From NCBI RefSeq assembly GCF_003265705.1, contig NW_020313044.1, forward strand, positions 3,210,879-3,274,878: a stretch of 64,000 bases of DNA, in the 5' to 3' direction. The translations under genes were made by a program, and so were the position numbers. Shown piece after piece: positions 1-13,363 of this stretch. This DNA is from Callorhinus ursinus. Lineage: Eukaryota; Chordata; Mammalia; Carnivora; Otariidae. The stretch's first letter is position 1; each line of letters begins with the position of its first letter. The notes beneath the pieces were generated by a model, which made no database searches, was not told the origin of the DNA, and worked only from the letters and a program-made list of their open reading frames with translations.

Positions 1-1031
1 CAACTTCCAAGGCCAGAAGCCAGCCAATTTACTATAAGCCTAAGGACATCTCAGCCATAAAAGTTTTAAACAAAGATGAGTATTGAGTAAACACAAATGT
101 TTACCTCAATGAGTAGTCACACTGTAAAATTCAAACAAAAAAACTTATGGAAAATTTGGTTTAGTCCTTTATTTTTAAAAAACGCCAACCATAAATCCAA
201 TGAAGATTGGGAAGGGCCCCAAGAAACATCTGAACTTCTGGAAAAAGTCTTTAGAAACATTTTATCTGTTGTTAAAAGGAGCTAAATTATCAGATGCTAT
301 TTTGAAAACACATAATAATGTAATTATGAGTCATATATCATAAATAAATATTAGGCACATAGTTTCTCAAAGTAGAAAATCTCACAGAGATCCTGCCTGA
401 TAGCTTATGGAAAGCCAAATGGTAGATAAAGGATTCTGCAGTTCAAAATGTGCCACAAAGGAAAAATAAACTGTGAAGAGGAAAGTTATTTTTATTTGAC
501 AAATGACATGCAAAGAATGTGCTTACAATATTCAGGATTATATATTCTAGACTAGTGTCACTGCTTTGTAAAAAGGTCTCTACATTGGAAACCAATGCTA
601 TGTGGCCCTGCACTGTCAACTTTCAAGCACAAGTAGCCTGCTATTTAATTTCCTCATTTATTTAGAATTATGCCACCTGAAATACACATTTTTTTAAAAA
701 TACGTAACTTTTATGATGGCTTTTGTGTTTGTTTCTTGAGAAACATGAGAGGCTATGTTCTGAACTGTCCTGCAGGTTGGTATATGACTTTCTTATGACT
801 CAGCATGAATCAAGAGTGTTGTTTACCTGCCCAAAATACAATCCAAGATGAGTGATAATGTTGTCTTTTGGGTATGCTCACCGGACATAAACTATTCAGA
901 CACAACAATATGCTTATGATAATGTATTTTGTATGGGTGGGAAACTTCTAGAGGTTATGTGAAAACATGGCATTTAGGGCATTCACAAATTAAGTGGCAC
1001 AGAAAAGGATGAAGGAGAATGAGTCTATCTT

Positions 1032-1166
1032 GGGGCACCTGGGTGGCTCATTTGGTTAAGCATCTGACTCTTGATCTCAAGCTCAGGTCTTGATCTCAGG
1101 GTCGTGAGTTCAAGCCCCATGTTGGGCTCCATGCTGAGCATGGAGCCTACTTAAAACAAAACAGAA
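1032..1166 (+). mobile_element. SINEC, short form
   Basis: The tRNA-derived head gggtggctcatttggttaag, a B-box-like gagttcaagcccc and a short A-rich end are present. It is flanked by the duplication agaatgagtctatctt (1016-1031 and 1167-1182). Confidence 0.93.
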
Positions 1167-1335
1167 AGAATGAGTCTATCTTGCTTCTTTGCCTCATCCC
1201 ACTGGTGATGAAAACTAGCATATACATACAAAGATCTATGTGCAAAAAATTTTTTATGTCATAACTTTTTTTAGCAAGCAAGGAAGAACTAAAATCCCTT
1301 AGTAAAGAAGAAATTTTAAAATTATGGTACATCCA

Positions 1336-1450
1336 GGGCACCCGGCTGGCTAAGTCAGTGGAGTGTGCAACTCTTGATCTCAGGATTTTAAGTCTGAGCC
1401 CCACCTTGGGTGTAGAGATTAAAAATAAAATCTTTAAAAAACAGATAAAA
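1336..1450 (+). mobile_element. SINEC, short old form
   Basis: A diverged head (ggctggctaagtcag) and ttcaagcccc-like B box end in an A-rich tail. The next SINE inserted into that tail. The outer duplication attatggyacatcc (about 1321-1334 and 1667-1680) belongs to this copy. Confidence 0.82.
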
Positions 1451-1452
1451 CA

Positions 1453-1663
1453 GGGGCACCTGGGGGACTCAGTCGTTAAGTGTCTGCCTTCAGCTCAGGT
1501 CATGATCCCCGGGCCCTGGGATCGAGCCCCGCATCGGGCTCCCTGCTCAGTGGGAAGCCTGCTTCTCCCTCTCCCACTCCCCCTGCTTGTGTTCCCTCTC
1601 TCGCTGTGTCTCTCCTCTGTCATATAAATAAATAAAATCCTCAAAAAGATAAATAAATAAAAT
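1453..1663 (+). mobile_element. SINEC, long CT-rich form
   Basis: A complete head, gatcgagccccgcatcgggctccctgc-type body, CT-rich stretch and AAATAAA tail. It sits in the tail of the older SINE to its left. Confidence 0.95.
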
Positions 1664-2440
1664 AAAATTATGGCACATCCATATTGTGGAATACTGAGCA
1701 AGTAAAGACTTTCATTACCGGCATAATGGAGAACGGATACCCTGAACACTATTCCTATTCAAAACAAAGCCAAAAAAAATTGTTTTTCTAACATTATGCT
1801 GAGCAAACACACATGAAACATTCCAGAGGCCCCAAAGAAGTGAGATCAGGAATTCTGAAAGGTGTGAGACTGGTAAATTTGCTTTCAACTTGAGAGTTCC
1901 TGCTGAACCCCAGAGACCTTAAGGATCCAACCTGGTCAAGAAACAGGAGATAAAACAGGAGATAAAACCTAGAAACCATCCAAAACAAAGATACTATTAG
2001 GAGAACCCTCAGTTAAAGCCAGGTCCCCAAAGGGTTCCACCTTCAGTCAGAGTGAAGAAGGTGGGGGGGGAGGGGAAGAAACAAACCTGTCTCTCCGTAC
2101 GGTAAAATAGAAGAAACCTGTCTATACCACGGAAGTAAATAAAATGAACAAACAAAAATGTCCCCTAAGCATGTATAACCAAAGGAAGGAGGGTGGGGGG
2201 ATGGCAATATGGGTGAAAAGGAGCGGGACATAACACACTCCCAGTTATGGTATTAGGTACAGCACAAGGAATATAGCCAGTGGTACTGAAAGGGCACTGC
2301 TTGATGACAGACAGTAGCTATACTCATGGTGAGCAGAACAGACTTCTTGAATCACTTTGTTGTACACCTGAAACTAATTAACACTGTATTGTCAACTGTA
2401 CTTCAGTTAAAAAATATTTTTAAAATTCAACACAATAAAA
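1664..2440 (+). mobile_element. Old L1 3' remnant
   Basis: The left edge reads like the L1 ORF2 end (tggcacatccatattgtggaatactgagca). The right edge (ttgtacacctgaaactaatt ... cttcagttaaaaaat) is an L1 3' terminus. The middle (1750-2200) is too diverged to place. A tract of G near 2065 and A/T runs follow. Confidence 0.55.
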
Positions 2441-2765
2441 AAATGAAATATAGTGAAATGGAATTTTTTTTAATTTGACTAAAGATACATCAGTCATATA
2501 GGAAGAGTATAATTTTCATATTTTAATTCTCAGCATATAAATAACATTTCAAAACAAGCTATGACTTCTAATTTTTTTAAATAGTTAAGTATAATATATG
2601 TAAAAAAATTTCATTTTTACTCAGAAAAAAAACTTGGGTGTCTTTTTTTAATTAAGATATAACCAACATGTAACATTATATTAGTTTCAGGTATCAGTTC
2701 TTCCTGAAATATAAAGACTCTCCCATTTTTATTTTTTTAAGTGGCTATCAAAAAGCAAATGACAA

Positions 2766-2949
2766 GGGGCGCCTGGGTGGCTCAGTTGGTTAAGCAGCTG
2801 ATTTTGGCTCAGATCATGAGCTCAGAGTCCTGGGATCGAGCCCCTCATAGGGCTCCCTGCTCAGAGGTGAGTCTGTTTCTCCCTCTCCCTCTCCCTCTCC
2901 GCGTGCTTGTTCTCTCTCAAATAAATAAAATCTTAAAAAAAAAAAAAAA
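2766..2949 (+). mobile_element. SINEC, long form
   Basis: The ggggcgcctgggtggctcag head, three CCCTCT repeats and a 17-base A-tail are intact. The flanks share aaaagcaaa. Confidence 0.93.
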
Positions 2950-3289
2950 GCAAACAAAGCAAGCAGATCATGAACTATTTCTTGAAGGAGACAACATTAA
3001 ACAAACAATTAACAACTTATAAAACTTATGTGAGCAGTGCTAAGAGTTGTTAAAAGTCTCACTAAAGGTAATCCTACATTTCCTAAAAATTTTTTTAAAA
3101 AAACTATTTTAACTAAAAGAAGAATCAAAGAATGTGTAACCATAACTGGCCTTCCAATGGGTTATGGTCCAAATTCGACCTACTGTATGGTTTAGAAAAT
3201 CTCCAGCACAGACTTTAATTTACAGTGTTCCCAATTAGGTGGGTGGCAGAGTTCAAGTAAACTTGATGATGGGTTAATAAAAATTAATC

Positions 3290-4170
3290 AAACTAAGAGA
3301 GAGAAAAAGCTATTAAAAAAACAACAAACAAAACAAAAAAAATAGGATACAGCATGCAAGACCTAAAAAACAATACTGAGCGGTCTAACATATGTGTAAT
3401 TAGAGATCCAGAAGGAAAGAATGAAGCAGAAGAAACACTTGAAGAAATAATGAACAAGAATTTCCTAAAACAAATTAAAAACAACAACAACAAAAACCCA
3501 CCAAATCACAGTTCCAAGACACCTGGAGAAACCCAAGCAAAATAAAATCAAAATCAAAATCAAGATCTAACAGGTAGCACAATCAAACTACTGAAACTCA
3601 AAGATAAACAGAAAATCTTACAGGCAGCCAGAGAAATGACAGATTATATTTAGAAAAACAAAGGTAAGAGGCACAGCAAACTTTTTGTCACAAATTATAT
3701 ATGGCGGAAGGCAACGGAATGACATTTTCAAAGTACTGAAAGAAAAAAGTTATTAACCCAGAGGTACATACAAAGTGAAAATATCTTTCAAAAATGAAGA
3801 AGGAGCATCTGGGTGGCTTAATCGGTTAACCAGTCGACTCTGGATTCTGGCTCAGGTCATGATCCCAGAGTCCTGGGATCAAACCCTAAGTCAGTCTCTA
3901 TACTTCAGTGGGGAGTCTGCCTGAAGATTCTTTATCACCTTCTAGTCCTCCCCCCTGGCTCATGCACACTTCCTCTCTCCGAAGTAAATTAAAAAATAAA
4001 AAAACTTTTAAAAATTCAAATAAACAAAAGCTGACACAATTTATTTTGGCAAATATAGACCATAAAAAATGTTAAAATTAGTTCTTCAGCAGAAGGAATA
4101 TGATAACAAGGCAACTTACAAAGAAATGAAAAGCACTAGAGACAGTATAACTTAAGATGAATATGAGATT
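3290..4170 (+). mobile_element. HAL1/L1 ORF1-type fragment
   Basis: Phrases such as gatccagaaggaaagaatgaa, gaaatgacagattatattta and cagcagaaggaatatgataac match the degenerate RNA-binding ORF1 of HAL1/L1M elements. It is split by the SINE at 3802-4010 and has many stops. Confidence 0.65.
3802..4010 (+). mobile_element. SINEC, diverged
   Basis: The head aggagcatctgggtggctta and the catgatcccagagtcctggg body are recognisable. It splits the HAL1-like fragment. Confidence 0.88.
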
Positions 4171-4190
4171 TTTTTTATCGTTAGTCACAT

Positions 4191-4393
4191 TTTTAAAAAG
4201 ATTTTATTTATTAACTGAGAGAGAAAGAGGGAGAGAGAGAGCACAAGCAGGGAGTGGAGCAGAGGGAGAGGGCCAAGCAGACTCCACACTGATCATGAGC
4301 CCAACGTGGGGTTTGATTCCACGACCCTGAGATCATAACCTGAGCCCAAATCAAGAGTCAGACACTCAACTGACTGAGCCATCCAGGCACTCC
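4191..4393 (-). mobile_element. SINEC, antisense
   Basis: The order is reversed: tail aagattttattta, GA-rich stretch, then gagccatccaggcactcc. Imperfect duplication ttagtcayatttttaaaa flanks it. Confidence 0.9.
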
Positions 4394-4430
4394 TATTTAG
4401 TCATTTTAAAAGACAGGTGACTGCCTAATG

Positions 4431-4615
4431 CAGAGATTGGCAAACTATGGCCAGCAGTCCAATCCAGGTACATTCATCTGTTTTTATAATGTCTATGGCT
4501 ATTCTCACAACAAAGGCAGAGTTAAGAGAGACTGTTGTGACAGAGATCATATGGCCAGCAAAGTCAAAAATATTTACTATCTGGCCCATTACAAAACAAG
4601 CTTGCCAACTCCTGA
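4431..4615. mobile_element. MER3-like hAT-Charlie MITE
   Basis: Ends cagagattggcaaactatgg and aagcttgccaactcctg form the terminal inverted repeats of this nonautonomous DNA transposon. The middle includes tgtctatggctattctcaca and aaaatatttactatctggccc, both typical. The family name is from memory. Confidence 0.78.
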
Positions 4616-4631
4616 TCTAAAACAAACTATA

Positions 4632-4837
4632 AGGGCAACTGGGTGGCTCAGTCAGTTAACCTGAGCCTTCAGCTCAGGTCATGATTTCAGGGTCCTGGGA
4701 TTGAGCCCCGCATCGGGCTCCCTGCTCAGTAGGAAATCTGCTTCTCCCTCTGCCTACTGCTCCCCACGCTTGTGCACACTCTCACTCTAATAAATTAAAA
4801 GAAAAAAAAATCTTTTAAAAATAAATAAATAAATAAA
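4632..4837 (+). mobile_element. SINEC, long form
   Basis: Complete body with an expanded (AAAT)n tail. The flanks share aaactata. Confidence 0.92.
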
Positions 4838-5054
4838 TAAACTATAACATATAAAAGGTGTAACAGTAAAAAGAAAAAGGAATGGAGAAAGGGATTTGAA
4901 ATATAATATTAAAGATGAAGCAATGTAATAGTACTTGAAGGTAGATTGTAACAAAAACATTGTAAAAACAGGAAAATCACTAATTTTTTTAAACTAAAGA
5001 TTCATAAGCCAAAAATGAAGATAAAATAGGACCACAAAAAAATAATCTAAAAGA

Positions 5055-5250
5055 GGGGTGCTGGGGTGGCACAGTTGGTTAAGCGTCCAACTCTTGGTTT
5101 CAGCTCAGGCTGTGATCTCAGGGTTGTGAGATTAAGCCTCACGTTGGGCTTTGTGCTCAGTGCAGAATCTGCTTGAGTTTCTCTCTATCCCTCTCCTTCT
5201 GCCCCTCTCCACCACACATGCTCCCTCTGTGAGATAAATAAATCTTAGGA
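5055..5250 (+). mobile_element. SINEC, aactcttggttt subtype
   Basis: It carries the older ccaactcttggtttcagctcagg body and gattaagcctcacgttgggct, and ends in aaataaatctta before a TA repeat. Confidence 0.9.
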
Positions 5251-5253
5251 ATT

Positions 5254-5273
5254 TATATATATATATATATATA
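5254..5273. repeat. (TA)n microsatellite
   Basis: Ten TA units directly after the SINE tail. Confidence 0.9.
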
Positions 5274-5737
5274 AAAACTAAAAGAAGGCAGGAAAAAAAA
5301 GGAAAAGGAATGAAGAACGAATGAAACAAAAAGAAAATAAGTAGCAGAGTGGCAGATTTCAATCCAACCACAGCAACAATTGCCTGAAAAATAAATGATC
5401 TGACATCCTAATGAGAAGGCACAAATTGTCAGATTGGATTAAATATCATGACCCAACTATGCAATCACCAATAAATCCACCTTAAATAAAAAGACATATA
5501 TAGGTTAAAAGTAAAAGCATGATCACACCCACTAGGACATAAATAATGAAAAAGATAGGTAATAACAAATGTTGGAGAGGATATAGAGAAACTGGAACCC
5601 TCATACATTGCTGGTGGATATGTAAAATAGCATAGCTGCTATGAAAAACATTCTGGCAGTTCCTCAAAATGTTAAATATAGAGTTACTTATGACCCAGCT
5701 ATTCAACTTCTAGGAACATAGCCAAGAGAAAGAAACA

Positions 5738-5738
<1 letters not shown>

Positions 5739-5778
<40 letters not shown>
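5739..5778. repeat. (CA)n microsatellite
   Basis: Twenty uninterrupted CA units inside the L1 fragment; likely polymorphic. Confidence 0.95.
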
Positions 5779-5780
<2 letters not shown>

Positions 5781-5964
5781 ATATAATTCAAAGCAGATTA
5801 TTCATGATAGTCAAAAAGTGGAAACAACTGAACTATTAACTGATGAATAGATAAATACAATGTGGTATATTCCTACGATGAACTATTACTGAGCAATGAA
5901 AAGGAATAAAGTACTGACTGATACATGCTACAACATGGATTAATCTTTAAAACATAATGTTGAG

Positions 5965-6079
5965 GGTGCCAGGCTAGTTCAGTAAGAAGAGTATGTGACT
6001 CTTGATTTCAGGGTCATGAGTTCAAGCCCCACACTGGGTGTTCAAGATTAAATAAATAATACTTAAAATAAGATAAATA
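5965..6079 (+). mobile_element. SINEC, short form
   Basis: Diverged head ggctagttcagtaag and intact gagttcaagccccacactggg. Duplication aacataatgytgag flanks it. Confidence 0.88.
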
Positions 6080-6794
6080 AAACATAATGCTGAGAAGGCA
6101 AACACAATCATATATTATTGTATGATTCCATTTACATGAAATGTCCAGAATAGGCATATCTATACAGACAGAATGATTAGTGACTGCCTACAACCAAAAG
6201 AAGGGAGAAATATGGAATAACAACTATGGGTTCACTGATTCTTTTCATAGTGAAAAATATGTTCTGGAATTAGTGGCAGTGATTGCATCATTTCATGAAT
6301 ATTCTAAAAACTACTGATTTGTACACTTTAAAATGTTTAAAAAAGTGAATTTTATGTTATATGAATTTTATCTTAAAAAAAAAAAGCCAAAAGACTTAAA
6401 GAAACACTTCATCAAAGACGACATGAAGATGACAACTAATACTCAACAACATGAGTTATTAAAGAAATGCAAATTAAACCACAAGGACACACCATTACAT
6501 ATCTCCTGGAAGGCCTAGAACAAACAACAACAAAAAAGGCAATATCAAGTTAACAAAGATGCAAAGCAACTAGAACTCTCATACATAGATGGTTGGCAAA
6601 ACGGTACAGCCACTCTGGAAAAGAGTTGACAGGTTTGTTATAAACTTAAGCAATCACTCACCATTGAACCCAGCAATCCCATTTCTAAGTTTATAACCAA
6701 GAAAAATAAAAACACATATCTGTAAAAATAAAACAAAACTATACCCAAATATTTATGACTATTGTATTCATAATTGCCCAAAACTGGAAACTCA

Positions 6795-6988
6795 GGGTGC
6801 CTGGGTGGCTCAGTTGGTTAAGCAACTGCCTTCAGCTCAGGTCATGATCCTGGAGTTCCAGGATTGAGTCCCGCATTGGGCACCCTGCTCAGCAGGGAGT
6901 CTGCTTCTCCCTCTGACCCTCCCCCCCTCATGTGCTCTCTCTCTCTCTCTCTCTCAAATAAATAAATAAACTCTTTAAAAAAAAAAAA
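6795..6988 (+). mobile_element. SINEC, young-type body
   Basis: Carries the cctggagt-type body and a CT tract. Perfect duplication aaaactggaaactca on both sides. Confidence 0.95.
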
Positions 6989-7086
6989 ACAAAACTGGAA
7001 ACTCAATGTCCATTGACTGGTAAATGGAGAAAACGTGGTACAGCCATACAATGAAATGCTATTTAGCAATAAAAAGAACAAAATAT

Positions 7087-7260
7087 TGGGTGGCTCAGTT
7101 GGTTAAGCGACTGCCTTCAGCTCAGGTCATGATCCTGGAGTCCCAGGATCAAGTCCCACATCGGGCTTTCTGCTCGGCAGGGAGTCTTGCTTCTCCCTCT
7201 GCCCTTCACCCCACTTGTGCTCTCTCTCTCAAACAAATAAAATCTTAAAAAAAAAAAAAA
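7087..7260 (+). mobile_element. SINEC, slightly 5' truncated
   Basis: Begins at tgggtggctcag without the ggggcgcc lead. Ends with a 16-base A-tail. Confidence 0.93.
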
Positions 7261-7546
7261 ACTATTGATACACCTAACAACATCAAGAAATCTCCAAAGT
7301 TATACCAAGTCAAAGGCAACAGACACAGTTATATACAGTATGCTTCCATTTACATAACATTCTAAAAAGGCAAAATAAGGGAAAAAATAAACCAACAGTT
7401 AATAGGGAGTAAGGGTGAGAGAGAAGTATGACTAAGGAATGTTTTGAGGAGATATAAATATTTCAAAACCAGACTGTGGTGCTAATTACACAACCATATA
7501 TGTTTGTCGAAAGATATAGAACTGTATGACTAAAAAGGGTAAATTT

Positions 7547-7730
7547 GGGGCACCTGGGTGGCTCAGTCGATTAAGCATCCGACTCTTGGTTTCAGTTCAG
7601 ATCAAGATGTCATAGTTGTGGGATCCAGCCCCGCAACAGGCTCTGCACTCTGTGCAGAGTCTGCTTGAGTTTCTCTCTCTTTCTGCCCCTCCACACTGCC
7701 CCCCTCTCTAAAATAAGTCTTTTAAAAAAA
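7547..7730 (+). mobile_element. SINEC, gactcttggttt subtype
   Basis: Diverged body with tgtgggatccagccccgc; short A-tail. Confidence 0.9.
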
Positions 7731-7828
7731 GAAAAACGATCAGGAAATGGTTTTATTTCCAACAAAATGGAAATAATAGATAAATCCTAGAATGACATTA
7801 ACGTAAGTACATGTAAGAATTTCAAAGT

Positions 7829-8013
7829 GGGGCGCCTGGGTGGCTCAGTTGGTCAAGCGACTGCCTTCAGCCCAGGTCATGATCCTGGAGTCCTGGGATC
7901 GAGTCCCGCATCGGGCTCCCTGCTCGGTGGGGAGTTTGCTTCTCCCTCTGACCGCTCTCTGTCTCTCACTCTCTCTTGCAAACAAATAAAATCTTAAAAA
8001 AAAAAAATTAAAA
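7829..8013 (+). mobile_element. SINEC, near-consensus
   Basis: ggggcgcctgggtggctcag head and gatcgagtcccgcatcgggctccctgc-type body. Duplication aagaatttcaaartg flanks it. Confidence 0.95.
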
Positions 8014-8133
8014 AAAGAATTTCAAAATGACTAAAGAACACCCATTTTTTAAAATTATGAAATAAAATCAGATACATATCAAGAATAACTGAACAAAAGA
8101 ACCAAACTGTGAAAGTTAAAACTAATAAAAATA

Positions 8134-8320
8134 GGGTTGCCTCGGTGGCTCAGTTGGTTAAGTGGTTGCTGTCAGCTCAGGTCATGATCTCAGGGTCTTG
8201 GGATCAAGCCCCATATAGGGCTTCCCTGTTCTGCAGGGAATCTGCTTCTCCTTCCCCTCTGCCCTTCCCCCCACTCGTGCTCTCTCACTCTCAAATAAGT
8301 GAAATCTTAAAAAAAAAAAA
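8134..8320 (+). mobile_element. SINEC
   Basis: Diverged head atagggttgcctcggtggctc; A-tail 13 bases; duplication aaactaataaaa. Confidence 0.93.
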
Positions 8321-8370
8321 ACTAATAAAATTACAACTACAATAATTAGTTAAGGGATACATAAGATAAA

Positions 8371-9280
<910 letters not shown>

Positions 9281-9610
9281 TACCATATGATTTCACTCAT
9301 ACATGGAATTTAAGAAACACAATAAATAAACAAAGGGAAAAAAAAAGAGAGACAAATCAAGAAACAGACTCTTAACTATAGAGAACAAGGTGATGGCTGT
9401 GGAGTAGTGGAGTGGGTGACGAGGGAGGATGGGTCAAACAGGTGATGGGGATTAAGGACTATGATGAGCACTGCGTGATAATGTATGGAATTACTGAATC
9501 ACTATATTGTACACATGAAACTAATATAACCCTGTAGATTAACTATACTGGAATTACAATTTAAAAATAAATAATAAACAAATACAAATAAAACCATTCC
9601 TATTTAAAAA
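9281..9610 (+). mobile_element. Second L1 3' end, older subfamily
   Basis: The 3' UTR type ends ttgtacacatgaaactaata ... ggaattacaatttaaaaat. Perfect duplication aaagatgtaaaatgt (about 9266-9280 and 9611-9625). Confidence 0.82.
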
Positions 9611-10282
9611 AAAGATGTAAAATGTGAAGTCAAAAACATAAAATGTGGCAGGACAGGAGTAATAACGTTAAGCTTTACAATGGGGTCAAACTTAAGTTGT
9701 TATCAACTTAAAAGACATCATTTTAGACATGTCATTGTATGTAAGCCTCAGAGTAACCACAAAGCAAAAACCTATAGTAAATACACAAAAAATAAAGAAA
9801 AAGGAATATAAGCATACCACTAAAAAACTCATCAAACCACAAAGGAAAAGAGCAAGAGAAGCAAGGAACTAAGAAGAACCACAAAAACATCCAGAAACAA
9901 TTAAGAAAATGGTAATATGCACAAATCTATCAACAATTACTTTAAATGTTAGTGGACTAAATTCTCAAGTCAAAAGACAGAGTGAATAAATAACACACAT
10001 GACCCATCTACCAGCTACTAGAACATACTCCCTACAAGATGTGAAGACATATCCAAACTTAAAGTGAAAAAGATGGAAAAAGATATTCAATGCAAACAGA
10101 AACCACAAGAAAGCTGGAACAGCTATACCTGTATCAAACAAGATAGACTTTAAAACAAAGACTGTAATAACAGACAAAATAGGGCACTACATACTGATAA
10201 AGGAGTCAATCCAATAAAATGATATAACATTTGTAAATATTTACATGCCAATCATAGGAGCACCTAAATATAAAGGGAGGCA

Positions 10283-10400
10283 GGGCATCTGGCTGGCTCA
10301 GTCGGAAGAGCATGTGACTCTAGATCTCGGAGTTGTGAGTTCAATCCCCATACTGTGTAGAGAGATTACTTAAAAAATAAAAAATATTTAAAAAAATAAA
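10283..10400 (+). mobile_element. SINEC, short old form
   Basis: Head ggcatctggctggctcagtc, gagttcaatccccatactgtg, and an A/T-rich tail. Confidence 0.88.
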
Positions 10401-11170
10401 TAACTAAAGCAAATATTAACAAATCCAAAGGGAAAAACAGACAGCAATACAATAATAGCAGGGCACTTTAATGCCCCTACTTCCATCAAAGGATAGAAAA
10501 TCACTAAGGAAACATCAGCCTTTATGGCACATAACACCAAACAGACTTAATAGATATTTATGGAACATTCCATCCAAAATCAACAGAATACACATTCTTC
10601 TCAAGCGTCTATGAAACATTTCCCAAGTTAGATCGTATGTTGGGCTACAAATTTTAATAAATTTGAGGACTGAAATCATATAAGGATCTTTTCATGAAAC
10701 TAGAATTACATAAACTGGAATTTTACATAAAATTAAGTAAATAAACTGGAAAATTCACAAATATGTAAAGACTAAACAACATGCCACTAAGCAACCAATG
10801 CACGAAAGAAGAAATCAAAAGAGAAATAAAAAAATACTTTGAGATATATGAAATTGGAAAAGCAAAATACCAAAATTTATGGGAGGAAACAAAAAAAATC
10901 TCAAACAACCTAACTTTACACTTCAAGGAACTAAAGTTAAAAAAAAAAGGAAAAAACAAGGCTCAAAGTTAGGAGAAGGGAGGAAATAAAGATTAGAGGA
11001 GAGAGCATGATAGTAAAAAGACAATATAAAAGTTCAAAGAAATTAAGAGCTGGTTCTTTGAAAAGATAAATAATAGATAATCCTTTAACTAGAGTCATCA
11101 AGACAAAAAAAAAAAAGAAAGAGATGACTCAACATCAGAAATGAAAGAGATGTTACAAGTGATACCACAG

Positions 11171-11319
11171 AGGTTCCCAGGTCCTGGGATCCAGTACTGC
11201 ACTGGGCTCCCTGCTCAGCAGGGAGTCTGCTTCTCTCTCTCCATCTGCCTCTCCCCACCCCCCTCATGCGCTCACTCTATAAAAATAAATAAATAAGTAA
11301 ATAAAATATTTTTAAAAAA
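11171..11319 (+). mobile_element. SINEC, 5' truncated
   Basis: Begins in the middle of the tRNA-like part (gtcctgggatccag). Duplication tgataccacag on both sides shows truncation at insertion rather than later deletion. Confidence 0.93.
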
Positions 11320-12187
11320 TGATACCACAGAAATACAGAAGATCACAAAAGACTGAACAATTATATGGCAACAAACTAGATAACCTAGAGGAAATGGATA
11401 AATTCCTAGAAACAATCTACCATGACTGAATCGTAAATATACACAAAATCTAAACAGACCAATTACTACAGAAGGAGACGGAAACAGTCATCAAAAATCT
11501 CCCAACAAGTTAAAGTCCAGAACCAGATGACTTCACTGATGAATTCTACCAAACATTCAAAGAATTAACATCAACCCTTCTCAACTCAAAACTCTTCCAA
11601 AAAAATAGGCGGGAACACTCTCATATTCATTTTAGAGGGCCAGCATTACCCTAATACTAAAACAAGATAAAGACACCAAAAGAAAATTATGGGCCAATAT
11701 CCCTTATGAACACAGATGCAAAAATCCCCAACAAGAGGGGGCACTGGGGAGACTTCAGGGGAAGATGGTGGAATAGGGGAATCCTAAATTCACTTAATCC
11801 CACAGAACTAGATAACACCCATATCAGCGTAAAAAACCCAGAAAACAACGTGAAGACTGGTAGAACAGATTCTCCACATCTAAATGTAGAGAAGGGGCCA
11901 CATCAAAGAAGATAGGAAGGGTGGAAAGCCAAATGGACCCCAAGGACTGTCCATGGGAGGGAGGGACTGGCAGATGCAGAGAGGGGAGATGACCAGACCA
12001 CCAACCCAGGCACCCCAGGCACAAGGGACCCACATGGGGAAGACAAATCCCCCATAGCATTTGACTTGGAAAACAGAGGGGCCTAACAATCAGTAGGGCT
12101 TAACGCCTGGAATTTTAATAATCAGGAGGCTCTGCTCTAGGAAAGTGGGGAGGGTGGAGCCCCTGCCCTTAAACAGAGAGCACAACA

Positions 12188-12359
12188 GGGGCACCTGGGT
12201 GGCTCAGTCAGCTGAGTGTCAGACTCTTGATTTTAGCTCGGGTCATGAGCTCCTGGGTAGTGGGGAGCCTGCTTGAAGATTCTCTCCCTCTGCCCCTCCC
12301 CCCGCATGTGTGCATGCATTCTCTCACTCTCTCAAATAAATAAATCTTAAAAAAAAAAA
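12188..12359 (+). mobile_element. SINEC in the L1 5' UTR
   Basis: Near-consensus head; body shortened after catgagctcctggg. Duplication near agagagc(gag)caca. Confidence 0.92.
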
Positions 12360-13363
12360 GAGAGCGAGCACAAGAAACATTCCTTCTGAGATACAGCACA
12401 GAAGCAGCAGTTTGAAAAACGCCTGGGGTATATGGGAAGGAGATTTATTGACTAACCTCAGTCTGTACGGGAAGGGTTGGGATCTTTGGGAGACTTCTCC
12501 AAGAACCAAAGAGCTGGCAAGTACCATTTCTCTTCCCCACCCTACAGTCTAGATATACCTGTGGGAACCAGCACAGCACCTACACTCTCCATCTTGCTTG
12601 CTAACAGTGTCCCTGTCCACAAGCACCTCTGCAGTTCTGCCCCCTCCAACCTGGCAGGCCTCAGCAAGTGTTCCCAGGAGGCTGCAAGTCCCCTCCTGCA
12701 GCAGACCAGCACAGACCATGCTGGCACCACGAGCCCCATTCTCAAATTCTGCTGCTTACGTGCTCCCTCCAATATGCCCTTGTTCAGAGCCCGTCCAAAG
12801 CAGTGTCACAAGCCTGGTAGTGTGCAAGCAGTCCCAAGAGGGGCTAGCACCACTCCAAAGTGACTCCTGTCCCAGGGAGAAGGGAAGATAACCCCACACA
12901 CCACTCCAACTACAGCCCCAACTGGAGGCAGACACTGGGTTTGACTGCAGGCCCTTTCCAGCAACAAAAGTTTCTCAGGGCACAACACAGGGAGAGCACC
13001 CTGAAGTTCAGTGCTACTGCATCTCTGGAAAAAACCTGGTCTGACTCAGCTCAAATACAAGATGGACCCAGACTGGCCAATTAACAACAAGGGGGCCAAA
13101 CCCTGCCCAAAACAGGCAAAGAGAACCATTAAAGATGACTAGATTGAAGGCAAACGCAGATCAGCCACAACAGCAGGGCACACACACAACACACATAAGA
13201 AACATCCCTGAAGGGCCAGGACTTGTGAGCAGGGAACACTGCACTGCAGGGCACTACAGGACCTATTCTTCATCAGGCCACTACTTTCAAGAGCAGGAGA
13301 AATAGCTGACTTTCCTAACACACAGAAGCAGAGAGAGTCAGACAAAGTGAGGAGACAAGGGAA

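Larger units (their letters stand above)
5370..6385 (+). mobile_element. L1M fragment: ORF2 pieces to 3' UTR
   Basis: An endonuclease-region piece (aaattgtcagattggattaaa) is joined to the ORF2 C-terminal region (ggagaggatatagagaaactgg) and an old 3' UTR ending at ttttatgttatatgaattttatc plus A-run. Interrupted by a CA repeat and a SINE. Confidence 0.8.
6386..7546 (+). mobile_element. Second L1M fragment, ORF2 end and 3' UTR
   Basis: It restarts in the ORF2 C-terminal region (aaacacttcatcaaagac) immediately after the preceding L1 tail and runs to an old 3' UTR. The SINEs at 6795 and 7087 are inserted in it. Confidence 0.75.
9626..11735 (+). mobile_element. L1M ORF2 remnant (endonuclease to early RT)
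   Basis: Conserved ORF2 phrases appear in order: actttaaatgttagtggacta, agactttaaaacaaagactgt, tttatggaacattccatcc, gagctggttctttgaaaaga, and ccagaaccagatgacttcac. Many stops and shifts. It ends abruptly where the next L1 5' UTR begins. Confidence 0.85.

Noticed and set aside
5739..5778. CRISPR-like or telomere-like array
   Set aside because: Uniform CA dinucleotides without spacers; an ordinary microsatellite. No spaced repeat array exists in the window.
12477..12863. 128-codon open frame on the plus strand
   Set aside because: It lies in the GC-richer L1 5' UTR, with overlapping frames on both strands and no protein-family features.
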